From an uncultured Clostridia bacterium (GTDB lineage: Bacteria > Bacillota > Clostridia > Christensenellales > Borkfalkiaceae), in the NCBI GenBank assembly GCA_934271245.1, contig CAKQQY010000047.1, forward strand, positions 1 through 8,736: DNA of 8,736 nt, given 5' to 3'. A program made the position numbers and the translations under genes. The notes under the pieces were generated by a model that worked only from the letters and a program-made list of their open reading frames with translations, did not search any database and was not told where the DNA came from. Shown in pieces: positions 1 to 5,718 of this stretch (positions are counted from its first letter, which is position 1; each line of letters begins with the position of its first letter).

Positions 1-7
1 TTTCACT

Positions 8-95
8 TGGCGGAGAGAAGAGGATTCGAACCTCCGATAGCTTTCACTATACTCGCTTTCCAAGCGGGCACATTAGACCACTCTGACATCTCTCC
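8..95 (-). tRNA. tRNA-Ser (anticodon GGA), CCA encoded
   Basis: Read on the minus strand, the 7-bp acceptor stem GGAGAGA (95-89) pairs perfectly with TCTCTCC (18-12), followed by discriminator G (11) and an encoded CCA (10-8). The anticodon loop TTGGAAA (63-57) gives anticodon GGA, which reads UCC and UCU. A long variable arm (ATAG/CTAT stem) marks a class II tRNA, as expected for serine. The T arm contains TTCGAAT. The anticodon stem is CCCGC/GCGAG, which leaves a C-A mismatch at pair 28-42; this is unusual. The gene has its own promoter upstream. Confidence 0.97.
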
Positions 96-115
96 GTCTT
101 TTAGGTCCGTTTAGT

Positions 116-144
116 ATTGTATAATATTTTTAAAATTTTTGCAA
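116..144 (-). promoter_or_regulatory. Promoter of tRNA-Ser
   Basis: On the minus strand, -35 TTGCAA (144-139) and -10 TACAAT (121-116) are separated by exactly 17 bp. The predicted start near 109 leaves a 5' leader of about 14 nt before the mature tRNA. The same two hexamers and spacing recur in front of the SRP RNA gene in this window. Confidence 0.75.
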
Positions 145-154
145 GGAAAAAATC

Positions 155-192
155 TTGGTTTATAAAATTTTTTTATAATTTTTTTAGACCAA
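155..192. repeat. AT-rich imperfect palindrome between divergent promoters
   Basis: TTGGT (155-159) and ACCAA (188-192) close an imperfect inverted repeat made mostly of A and T runs. It lies between the minus-strand tRNA promoter and the plus-strand promoter at 198-226. It could be an operator or simply low-complexity AT-rich DNA; no function is assigned. Confidence 0.3.
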
Positions 193-197
193 AACTA

Positions 198-226
198 TGT
201 ACAAAATTCGTTTTCGGTAATATAAT
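198..226 (+). promoter_or_regulatory. Promoter of the 74-aa membrane protein gene
   Basis: A perfect -10 TATAAT (221-226) lies 17 bp after a weaker -35 TGTACA (198-203, 4 of 6 consensus positions). Transcription would start near 233, leaving a leader of about 25 nt. That leader holds the strong Shine-Dalgarno GAGGAGGAG directly upstream of the ATG at 259. Confidence 0.65.
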
Positions 227-258
227 GAATATAAGGCAAATTGTGAGGAGGAGAAATT

Positions 259-483
259 ATGGCTAAGAAAAGCAAAGATTATTTCGGATTAAGTTATATT
301 GTAAGTTTGATTCTTGCAATTATCCCGGTAACTTCCTGGGTGCTCGGCGCGGTTACTCGTTTTACCGAAGGTAAGATAGTAGCGGGTATTTTGCGTCTGG
401 TATTAGGTTGGAACGTTATCTGGATTTTAGACATAGTATTTATGGTTCTTAATCACAGCATTTTAAGAGTTTTAGATATTTAA
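259..483 (+). CDS. Small two-helix membrane protein, TM2-like
   Basis: This 74-aa protein has a short basic N-terminus (AKKSK), a hydrophobic helix at about residues 10-31, a loop with the pattern R-F-x-x-GK (34-39), and a second helix at about 40-64 ending in the IWILDI stretch (54-59). The order R-F, GK, GIL, IW-x-x-D resembles the TM2 domain family and related small Bacillota membrane proteins; this is a resemblance by eye. Function is unknown, though a positively charged loop between two helices suggests an integral inner-membrane protein. The start is supported by a strong Shine-Dalgarno (GAGGAGGAG, about 244-253). The gene is monocistronic, with a promoter upstream and an intrinsic terminator 28 bp after its stop. 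Confidence 0.85.
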   Translation: MAKKSKDYFGLSYIVSLILAIIPVTSWVLGAVTRFTEGKIVAGILRLVLGWNVIWILDIVFMVLNHSILRVLDI

Positions 484-510
484 CAATCGATTTAATCAAA
501 TTTTAACTTA

Positions 511-556
511 AAAAAACCGTCTTTTTCGTCTATTTCGGCAAAAGGGGCGGTTTTTT
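511..556 (+). terminator. Intrinsic terminator after the 74-aa gene
   Basis: AAAAAACCG (511-519) pairs with CGGTTTTTT (548-556), and the stem continues inward through G-U, C-G and A-U pairs (TCTTTTT against AAAAGGGG). The right arm ends in a run of six T, giving a typical rho-independent terminator. It separates this gene from the nrdD operon. Confidence 0.85.
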
Positions 557-562
557 ATTAAA

Positions 563-578
563 CCACAATATGTTGTGG
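563..578 (+). promoter_or_regulatory. NrdR-type box 1 (strong)
   Basis: The sequence CCACAATATGTTGTGG is a near-perfect palindrome and matches the published NrdR consensus acaCwAtATaTwGtgt at 13 of 16 positions, counted by eye. The palindrome extends by two bases on each side (AACC...GGTT). The half-site TTGTGG is immediately repeated in tandem (573-578 and 579-584). It lies 40 bp upstream of the -35 of the nrdD promoter. NrdR is the ATP/dATP-sensing repressor of ribonucleotide reductase genes, so position and target agree. The nrdR gene itself is not in the window. Confidence 0.85.
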
Positions 579-595
579 TTGTGGTAAAAAATTTT

Positions 596-611
596 ATACA
601 AAATATTGAAA
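596..611 (+). promoter_or_regulatory. NrdR-type box 2 (weaker)
   Basis: The core CAAAATATTG (599-608) matches the core of box 1 at 8 of 10 positions and the whole NrdR consensus at 11 of 16. Its centre lies 33 bp from that of box 1, about three helical turns, close to the usual spacing of NrdR box pairs. It ends 6 bp before the -35 element, so bound repressor could block RNA polymerase. Confidence 0.7.
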
Positions 612-617
612 AATCGG

Positions 618-646
618 TTGACAAGATAAAATCGCTATGGTATAGT
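618..646 (+). promoter_or_regulatory. Promoter of the nrdD-trxB operon
   Basis: A consensus -35 TTGACA (618-623), a 17-bp spacer and -10 TATAGT (641-646, 5 of 6) form the best sigma-A promoter in the window. The predicted start near 653 gives a leader of about 29 nt. The Shine-Dalgarno AAGGGAG (668-674) precedes the ATG at 682. Confidence 0.88.
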
Positions 647-681
647 AATACTCGACAGCGAAAAAAAAGGGAGATATAAAA

Positions 682-3051
682 ATGTTTCAGGTTAAAAAAA
701 GAGACGGACAATTGGTAGAATTCGATATGACGAAGATAACGACGGCGTTAAGCAAGGCGTTTAACGCGAAGGGCGTTAATTATACGGCGGACATACTCAA
801 TATGCTTGCGCTGAGAGTTACGGCGGACTTTTCCAAAAAGATAAAAGACAACGTCGTTACCGTAGAAGATATTCAGGACAGCGCCGAAGTCGTTTTAATA
901 CAGGCAGGTTACGTAGACGTTGCCAAGAGTTACATTTTATATCGTAAACAAAGGCAGAACGTCAGAAACATAAACGAAACGCTGCTCGACTACAAAAAGA
1001 TAGTAGACGATTACGTAAAAGTATCCGACTGGCGTGTTAAAGAAAACTCCACCGTTACTTATTCGGTCGGCGGACTTATTCTTTCCAACAGCGGCGCGGT
1101 AACCGCCAACTACTGGCTGTCCGAAATATACGACGAAGAAATCGCCGACGCGCACAGAAACGCGGATATTCACATTCACGATTTATCCATGCTTACCGGG
1201 TATTGCGCGGGCTGGTCGTTAAAACAACTCATAAAAGAAGGTTTGGGCGGCGTTCCCGGGAAAATCACTTCCACGCCTGCGGGGCATTTGTCCACGCTGT
1301 GCAACCAGATGGTAAACTTCCTCGGAATAATGCAGAACGAATGGGCAGGCGCGCAAGCGTTCTCGTCTTTCGATACCTATCTTGCGCCGTTCGTAAAGGT
1401 AGACAAACTTTCTTATAAAGAAGTAAAACAGTGCATACAGTCTTTCGTGTACGGCGTAAACACTCCGTCGAGGTGGGGTACGCAGTCGCCGTTTACGAAC
1501 ATAACGCTCGACTGGGTAGTTCCTAACGACCTTGCGGAAATGCCTGCGCTCGTCGGCGGCAAGGAAATGGACTTTAAATATAAAGACTGCGTCGAAGAAA
1601 TGGCTATGGTAAACAAAGCCTTTATCGAAATAATGATAGAAGGCGACGCCAACGGCAGGGGATTCCAGTATCCTATTCCTACCTACTCGATTACGAGAGA
1701 TTTCGACTGGTCGGAAACGGAAAACAATAAACTGCTGTTCGAAATGACGGCGAAATACGGTACTCCGTACTTCTCCAACTACATTAACTCGGATATGGAA
1801 CCGTCGGACGTTCGTTCGATGTGCTGCAGATTGAGATTAGATCTTCGCGAACTCCGTAAAAAATCGGGCGGATTCTTCGGTTCGGGCGAAAGCACGGGTT
1901 CTATCGGCGTAGTAACGATCAACATGCCGAGAATCGCTTATCTTTCCAAAGACGAAAACGAATTCTATACGAGATTGACTCACCTTATGGACGTTTCGGC
2001 GAGATCTCTTAAAGTAAAGAGAGATACTATCGGCAAACTTCTGGAAGCGGGACTTTATCCTTACACTAAGAGATATTTAGGAACGTTTAATAACCACTTC
2101 TCCACGATAGGTCTTGTCGGTATGAACGAAGCCTGCCTTAACGCGAAATGGTTAAGAAAAGACCTTACCAACAAAGAATCGCAGGAATTCACCAAAAACG
2201 TTCTTAACTTTATGAGAGAAAAACTCTCCGATTATCAGGAACTTTACGGCGACTTGTATAACCTTGAAGCGACGCCTGCGGAATCCACTTCTTTCCGTCT
2301 TGCAAAACACGACAGAAAGAGATATCCCGATATTATCACGGCGTCCGATAGCGACAAAACGCCTTATTACACCAACTCTTCGCATTTGCCCGTAGGATAC
2401 ACCGAAGACATTTTCACCGCTTTGGATATTCAGGACGAATTGCAGACGTTATATACTTCTGGAACGGTATTCCACGCCTTCTTAGGACAGAAACTTCCCG
2501 ACTGGAAAGCGGCGGCGAATCTCGTAAGAAAGATTGCGGAAAACTATAAACTTCCTTACTACACCATGTCGCCTACCTATTCGGTATGCGCCGACCACGG
2601 ATATATTTCCGGCGAAGTTTACGAATGCCCGATTTGCGGAAGAGCGACGGAAGTTTACAGCCGTATAACGGGATATTATCGCCCCGTTCAGAACTGGAAC
2701 GACGGTAAGAGAGAAGAATTCCGCGAAAGAAAAACTTACGATATAGACCATTCCAAATTCGAAAAAAAGTGCGATTGCCATTCTGAGAAGGAAGAAAAGG
2801 TTAACGCGGAAGACCTTACCGGTCCCGTACTCTTTACGAGAAACGGTTGCCCAAACTGCAAAACGAGCAAAATGATGCTCGATAAAGCGGGGGTGAAATA
2901 CACGGTAATCAACGCCGAAGAAAATAAAGAAATCGCCGTAAAATACGGAATTAAAAAAGCGCCCACGCTTTTGGTTCCGACCGAAAACGGCACGGCTGCT
3001 TACGACAACGCGAGCGAAATAAGAAAATATATAGAGAGTTTGAATAAATAA
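682..3051 (+). CDS. nrdD: Anaerobic (class III) ribonucleoside-triphosphate reductase with C-terminal redoxin domain
   Basis: This glycyl-radical enzyme reduces ribonucleotides to deoxyribonucleotides without oxygen. Residues 1-90 form an ATP-cone (VKKRDG at 4-9) for allosteric control. The catalytic barrel carries IHIHD (163-167), the conserved C175 in GYCAGW, and MCCR (380-383), where C382 is the likeliest thiyl-radical position by alignment with GCR of other NrdDs. A zinc site follows as C636-x2-H639 and C649-x2-C652, then the glycyl-radical motif RITGY with G664. Ordinary NrdD proteins end shortly after this. Here a linker with CDCH (697-700) leads to a glutaredoxin/NrdH-like domain (about 713-789) with CPNC (723-726) and a cis-Pro motif APT (760-762). 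The protein is 789 aa, about 80 residues longer than the reductase alone. The domain probably supplies electrons to the active site. Its stop overlaps the trxB start by 1 nt (TAATG), so translation is coupled. Confidence 0.96.
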   Translation: MFQVKKRDGQLVEFDMTKITTALSKAFNAKGVNYTADILNMLALRVTADFSKKIKDNVVTVEDIQDSAEVVLIQAGYVDVAKSYILYRKQRQNVRNINETLLDYKKIVDDYVKVSDWRVKENSTVTYSVGGLILSNSGAVTANYWLSEIYDEEIADAHRNADIHIHDLSMLTGYCAGWSLKQLIKEGLGGVPGKITSTPAGHLSTLCNQMVNFLGIMQNEWAGAQAFSSFDTYLAPFVKVDKLSYKEVKQCIQSFVYGVNTPSRWGTQSPFTNITLDWVVPNDLAEMPALVGGKEMDFKYKDCVEEMAMVNKAFIEIMIEGDANGRGFQYPIPTYSITRDFDWSETENNKLLFEMTAKYGTPYFSNYINSDMEPSDVRSMCCRLRLDLRELRKKSGGFFGSGESTGSIGVVTINMPRIAYLSKDENEFYTRLTHLMDVSARSLKVKRDTIGKLLEAGLYPYTKRYLGTFNNHFSTIGLVGMNEACLNAKWLRKDLTNKESQEFTKNVLNFMREKLSDYQELYGDLYNLEATPAESTSFRLAKHDRKRYPDIITASDSDKTPYYTNSSHLPVGYTEDIFTALDIQDELQTLYTSGTVFHAFLGQKLPDWKAAANLVRKIAENYKLPYYTMSPTYSVCADHGYISGEVYECPICGRATEVYSRITGYYRPVQNWNDGKREEFRERKTYDIDHSKFEKKCDCHSEKEEKVNAEDLTGPVLFTRNGCPNCKTSKMMLDKAGVKYTVINAEENKEIAVKYGIKKAPTLLVPTENGTAAYDNASEIRKYIESLNK

Positions 3052-3959
3052 TGTACGATTTAATTATTGTAGGCGCAGGAGCGGCGGGAATGACTGCCGC
3101 CCTTTACGCTTTAAGAAACGGCAAAACCGTTCTCGTGCTGGAAAGCGAAAGTTTAGGCGGACAGATAGCCACTTCTCCGAGATTGGAAAATTATCCGTCG
3201 ATAAAAGAGATAAGCGGCGAAGCGTTTGCCGATAACCTTTTCGAACAGATTACCGATCTCGGCGCGGAAACGGAAATCGAGAAAGTAGAAAAAATCGAAA
3301 AAGAAAACGGCGTTTTCAAAGTGAAAACCGAGTATAACGAATACGAAGGCAAATCGGTAGTCATAGCGTCGGGCGTAAAACATAAGCACCTTAAAACGGA
3401 CAGGGAAGACCTTGTCGGCAAGGGGGTTTATTATTGCGCTATATGCGACGGCGCTTTCTATAAAGGAAAGAAAGTCGCGGTTATCGGCGACGGCAACACG
3501 GCGTTGCAATACGCGTTGCTTCTGGCAGGGTACTGCAAAAAAGTGTACGTTTACACCCTTTTCGATAAATTCTTCGGCGACGTAAGACTTGTGAACGCCC
3601 TTAAATCCAAAGAAAATATCGAAGTAAGACCGAACACTTCGGTAATAGGATTCGAGGGAGAAAACGAACTTACCGCGATACTTTATAAAGATAAAGACGG
3701 CAACGTGAATAAACACGAAATACCCGCGGTGTTCGTCGCGATAGGGCAGATACCCGATAACAAAAAGTTCGAAAATCTCGTCGATCTCGATAAAGACGGA
3801 TATATAATCGCCGACGAAAGTTGCAAGACCAAAACGGAAGGGCTTTTCGTTGCCGGCGATTGCAGAACCAAAGCGGTAAGACAGGTAGCCACCGCCGTTG
3901 CGGACGGAGCGGTTGCGGCAACCAACGCGTCGGTTTATCTCGAAAGTTTAAATAACTAA
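3051..3959 (+). CDS. trxB: Thioredoxin reductase-like flavoprotein, atypical pyridine-nucleotide site
   Basis: This 302-aa flavin disulfide reductase has the low-molecular-weight TrxR layout: FAD motif GAGAAG (8-13), redox motif CAIC (129-132) followed by DGAF, a second dinucleotide motif GDGNTA (146-151), and the C-terminal FAD motif AGDCR (268-272) with RQVATAVADG. The position where NADPH-dependent enzymes carry HRRxxxR reads YTLFDKFFGD (168-177), with no arginine pair. NADPH is therefore unlikely to be the normal donor; NADH, ferredoxin or another carrier is possible. The ATG overlaps the nrdD stop and has only a weak Shine-Dalgarno (GAGAG, about 3034-3038), implying coupling. By context its partner should be the redoxin domain of NrdD. 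It could also serve a free thioredoxin, and family naming as TrxB is firmer than substrate. Confidence 0.9.
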   Translation: MYDLIIVGAGAAGMTAALYALRNGKTVLVLESESLGGQIATSPRLENYPSIKEISGEAFADNLFEQITDLGAETEIEKVEKIEKENGVFKVKTEYNEYEGKSVVIASGVKHKHLKTDREDLVGKGVYYCAICDGAFYKGKKVAVIGDGNTALQYALLLAGYCKKVYVYTLFDKFFGDVRLVNALKSKENIEVRPNTSVIGFEGENELTAILYKDKDGNVNKHEIPAVFVAIGQIPDNKKFENLVDLDKDGYIIADESCKTKTEGLFVAGDCRTKAVRQVATAVADGAVAATNASVYLESLNN

Positions 3960-4000
3960 ACTTTAACGGCGAAAAATCGCCTTTAAGATAATTACAAAAG

Positions 4001-4039
4001 AAAAAACAACCCCGAAACGAAGATTTCGTTTCGGGGTTG
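4001..4039 (-). terminator. Intrinsic terminator of nrdG, possibly bidirectional
   Basis: A perfect 15-bp stem (4007-4021 with 4025-4039; arm CAACCCCGAAACGAA) closes a 3-nt loop. On the minus strand it is followed by TTTTTTCTTTT (4006-3996), a strong U-tract, so it mainly ends the nrdG transcript. On the plus strand only CCCTTTT follows (4041-4047), which may still stop transcription from convergent trxB. Confidence 0.88.
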
Positions 4040-4119
4040 ACCCTTTTAAAAGTTGTTAAAACGCGGCTAAGCCGAAAATAAGCGACGATAACCGTTATGA
4101 AAATCAAAACGCGCGACAA

Positions 4120-4821
4120 TCAGTCTATATCGTAACCGCGAAGAGCGGCGTGTTTAACCGTGTTTTTCATAACGGAAAGATATTCTTCGGCGGTTTTTTG
4201 CGGAACTTCGGTAAAACCGTGTTCTATGCAGTTGTCCGAATCCTTATATTTCTGGAAAAAGAATTTTTTTGCCCCTTTAAGCCAGAGAGCCATATTTTCT
4301 ATATTGTTTTTTTTGTGAAATTCGCTTATTAAAGTGGTTCTGAATTCGTAATCGCAGTCGCCGCCGATAAAGTAATCGACGGTTTTTTCCACTTTTGATA
4401 AATCGTAATTTTTAATGCCTATAATATCGGAATAACCCGCTTTGTCGTTTTTAATATCCATTGCAAAATAATCGCAAAGTCCGTTTTCGAAAAGGGTTTT
4501 TACCATATCGGGGTTAGTGCCGTTAGTATCGAGTTTAACGGAATAACCTAACTTTTTTACCTTTTCGCAAAACGAAGGAAGGTCTTTTTTTAAGGTGGGT
4601 TCGCCGCCCGAAATACATAAACCTTCTAAAATGCCTTTGCGCTTGATAAGATAATCCAGAATTTCCGATTCGGGAATTTCTATAAGAGAATCGGCTTCGG
4701 TGACGAGCGGACCGTTGTGACAGAATCCGCACCTGAAATTGCAATTCCCCGTGAAAACCGTCGCGGCGACTTTACCGTCGTAATCGACGAGCGAAAGTTT
4801 TTCCAGACCGTTGAAAATCAT
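4120..4821 (-). CDS. nrdG: Radical SAM activase of anaerobic ribonucleotide reductase (NrdG2-like)
   Basis: This 233-aa protein uses a [4Fe-4S] cluster and S-adenosylmethionine to place the glycyl radical on NrdD. The radical SAM motif is C27-x3-C31-x2-C34 (CNFRCGFC) near the N-terminus, preceded by GLEKLSLVDYDGKVAATVF (5-23), typical of the NrdG2-type activases. SGGEP (71-75) is the SAM amino-group binding motif, followed by KLDTNG (96-101). It is longer than classical NrdG (about 155-180 aa), consistent with the NrdG2 class. The start at 4821 is chosen because AAGGAGAA lies just upstream (4834-4827) and the family begins here. A 20-residue upstream extension to 4881 would begin inside the promoter. 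It is convergent to nrdD-trxB rather than in the operon. Pyruvate formate-lyase activase is a related alternative, but context favours NrdG. Confidence 0.9.
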   Translation of the reverse strand: MIFNGLEKLSLVDYDGKVAATVFTGNCNFRCGFCHNGPLVTEADSLIEIPESEILDYLIKRKGILEGLCISGGEPTLKKDLPSFCEKVKKLGYSVKLDTNGTNPDMVKTLFENGLCDYFAMDIKNDKAGYSDIIGIKNYDLSKVEKTVDYFIGGDCDYEFRTTLISEFHKKNNIENMALWLKGAKKFFFQKYKDSDNCIEHGFTEVPQKTAEEYLSVMKNTVKHAALRGYDID

Positions 4822-4826
4822 ATAAA

Positions 4827-4834
4827 TTCTCCTT
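4827..4834 (-). promoter_or_regulatory. Ribosome binding site fixing the nrdG start
   Basis: AAGGAGAA on the minus strand lies 5 nt upstream of the ATG at 4821-4819. No comparable site precedes the longer frame that begins at 4881, which settles the start choice. Confidence 0.85.
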
Positions 4835-4852
4835 ATAAAATCGAATAAATAT

Positions 4853-4881
4853 ATTTTACCACGAAAGAACAAAAAATTCAA
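4853..4881 (-). promoter_or_regulatory. Promoter of nrdG
   Basis: On the minus strand, -35 TTGAAT (4881-4876, 4 of 6) and -10 TAAAAT (4858-4853, 5 of 6) are 17 bp apart. Transcription would start near 4846, giving a leader of about 25 nt. I see no NrdR-like box next to it, unlike the nrdD promoter. Confidence 0.7.
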
Positions 4882-4884
4882 GCG

Positions 4885-4919
4885 AAGCGGTATCTTCAGT
4901 CGTTAAAATCTTACCGCTT
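4885..4919. repeat. Inverted repeat upstream of the nrdG -35
   Basis: AAGCGGTA (4885-4892) and TACCGCTT (4912-4919) are perfect 8-bp inverted arms around a 19-bp spacer. The repeat ends 3 bp from the nrdG -35, so it may be an operator for nrdG. The function is not known. Confidence 0.5.
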
Positions 4920-4957
4920 TTGTTAGTTATGCCAACTTAAAAAAATTATATCCGCTA

Positions 4958-5040
4958 TTTTCCGTGTCTCCGCCGTGGAAAAAGAAAAAGCGAAAACGCC
5001 GCGAAACACGGCGTAAATAACGGCGAAAAGCGTTTTTTTT
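4958..5040 (+). other. Hairpin-rich leader-like segment ending in a terminator-like element
   Basis: The stretch holds hairpin TTTTCC/GGAAAA (4958-4963 with 4977-4982, extended by G-U pairs), hairpin ACGCCG/CGGCGT (4996-5001 with 5009-5014), and a terminator-like pairing AAAACGC/GCGTTTT (4993-4999 with 5030-5036) ending in eight T (5033-5040). An alternative helix CGCCGTG/CACGGCG (4971-4977 with 5007-5013) excludes the first two hairpins. No plus-strand gene lies upstream for it to terminate. It may end an unrecognised small transcript, guard dtd against read-through, or pair by chance because GCG motifs are frequent in this genome. Confidence 0.4.
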
Positions 5041-5049
5041 ATTAAAGAC

Positions 5050-5078
5050 TTGTCAAAACGAATAAAGTATGCTAAAAT
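5050..5078 (+). promoter_or_regulatory. Promoter of the dtd-fakA operon
   Basis: -35 TTGTCA (5050-5055, 5 of 6), a 17-bp spacer and -10 TAAAAT (5073-5078, 5 of 6). The expected start at about 5085-5087 coincides with the dtd ATG at 5087, so the transcript would be leaderless or nearly so. Confidence 0.75.
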
Positions 5079-5086
5079 AAATTAAA

Positions 5087-5518
5087 ATGAAAGCGGTAAT
5101 TCAACGGGTAACGGAAGCCGAACTTAAAGTCGACGGGGAGTTGATTTCAAAAATCGGCAAAGGTTACGTTATATTTTTAGGAGTAGGAAAAGGGGATACC
5201 GAAGAACAGGCGGATTATCTTATAAAGAAAATACCGCCCCTTCGCATTTTCGAAGACGAAAACGGTAAAATCAATAAAAGCATAAAAGACGTGAACGGCG
5301 AAATACTTCTCGTTTCGCAGTTTACGTTGTATGCGAACGCGTCGCACGGGAACCGCCCCGATTTTTTGCAGGCGGAAACTCCCGATAAAGCCAACGAACT
5401 TTATCTCTACGTAGCGGAAGGATTGAAAAACGCGGGCGTTACGGTAAAGACGGGCGTTTTCGGCGCGGATATGAAGATAAAACAAGTAAACGACGGACCG
5501 TTTACGATATTGTTATGA
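5087..5518 (+). CDS. dtd: D-aminoacyl-tRNA deacylase
   Basis: DTD hydrolyses D-amino acids (and glycine mischarged on tRNA-Ala) from tRNA, a chirality proofreading step in the cytosol. The 143-aa length is normal. The N-terminus MKAVIQRV is the canonical family start, which fixes the ATG. Other signatures are LRIFED (52-57), the active-site motif SQFTLY (77-82), HGNRPDF (87-93), TGVFGADM (122-129) and the C-terminal NDGPFT (135-140), which holds the Gly-cisPro pair G137-P138. The usual residue after this Pro is Val; here it is Phe, a mild substitution. No Shine-Dalgarno is visible (the preceding bases are A and T rich), consistent with a leaderless mRNA. The stop overlaps the next start by 4 nt (ATGA), and it is the first gene of a four-gene operon. 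Confidence 0.97.
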   Translation: MKAVIQRVTEAELKVDGELISKIGKGYVIFLGVGKGDTEEQADYLIKKIPPLRIFEDENGKINKSIKDVNGEILLVSQFTLYANASHGNRPDFLQAETPDKANELYLYVAEGLKNAGVTVKTGVFGADMKIKQVNDGPFTILL

Positions 5519-5706
5519 AAAAAATTTTTTCGCTTATAGCGATATTTATCGCCGCGGCTCTTTTGCTTTCGGCGGCGGGATTAGCGACGCAATTATATAA
5601 TATAACCGCAGCGCCGTACGTGTTGTACGGTCTATCTGCGGTGTTTTTTTGCGCGGCGGTAATCACGGCGATAAAAGGCTATAACGATTCGCGAAAGAAT
5701 AAATAA
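5515..5706 (+). CDS. Small two-helix membrane protein, unknown function
   Basis: This 63-aa protein has a lysine start (MKK), a hydrophobic helix at about residues 4-24, a short loop, a second helix at about 34-54, and a basic hydrophilic tail (YNDSRKNK). I recognise no family. It could be inserted with both ends in the cytosol, since both ends are positively charged. The first helix could also be read as a signal peptide, but no convincing cleavage site follows. The ATG overlaps the dtd stop (ATGA) and lacks its own Shine-Dalgarno, so it depends on translational coupling. It is followed 12 bp later by fakA. Tight packing between two conserved genes supports it as real. Confidence 0.75.
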   Translation: MKKIFSLIAIFIAAALLLSAAGLATQLYNITAAPYVLYGLSAVFFCAAVITAIKGYNDSRKNK

Positions 5707-5718
5707 AAAGGAAATTGT

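Noticed and set aside
508..711. Minus-strand 67-aa frame across the nrdD control region
   Set aside because: It covers the terminator, NrdR boxes and nrdD promoter, all of which are well supported on the plus strand.
3153..3716. Long minus-strand open frame (187 aa) inside trxB
   Set aside because: It is the antisense of a conserved flavoprotein gene, has no start signals and a Phe/Tyr/Arg-rich translation typical of shadow frames.
4045..4075. Small CGGCT-A-AGCCG palindrome between trxB and nrdG
   Set aside because: The stem is five base pairs with a one-base gap and no T tract, so it is not distinguishable from chance.
4822..4881. Twenty-residue N-terminal extension of nrdG
   Set aside because: It would begin within the -35 element of the nrdG promoter, lacks a Shine-Dalgarno, and the extra residues do not resemble the family. 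The ATG at 4821 has AAGGAGAA at correct spacing.
4921..4936. GTTAG...CCAAC partial palindrome as an NrdR box or other operator for nrdG
   Set aside because: It lacks the CwAtATaTwG core of NrdR sites and only four of five outer positions pair.
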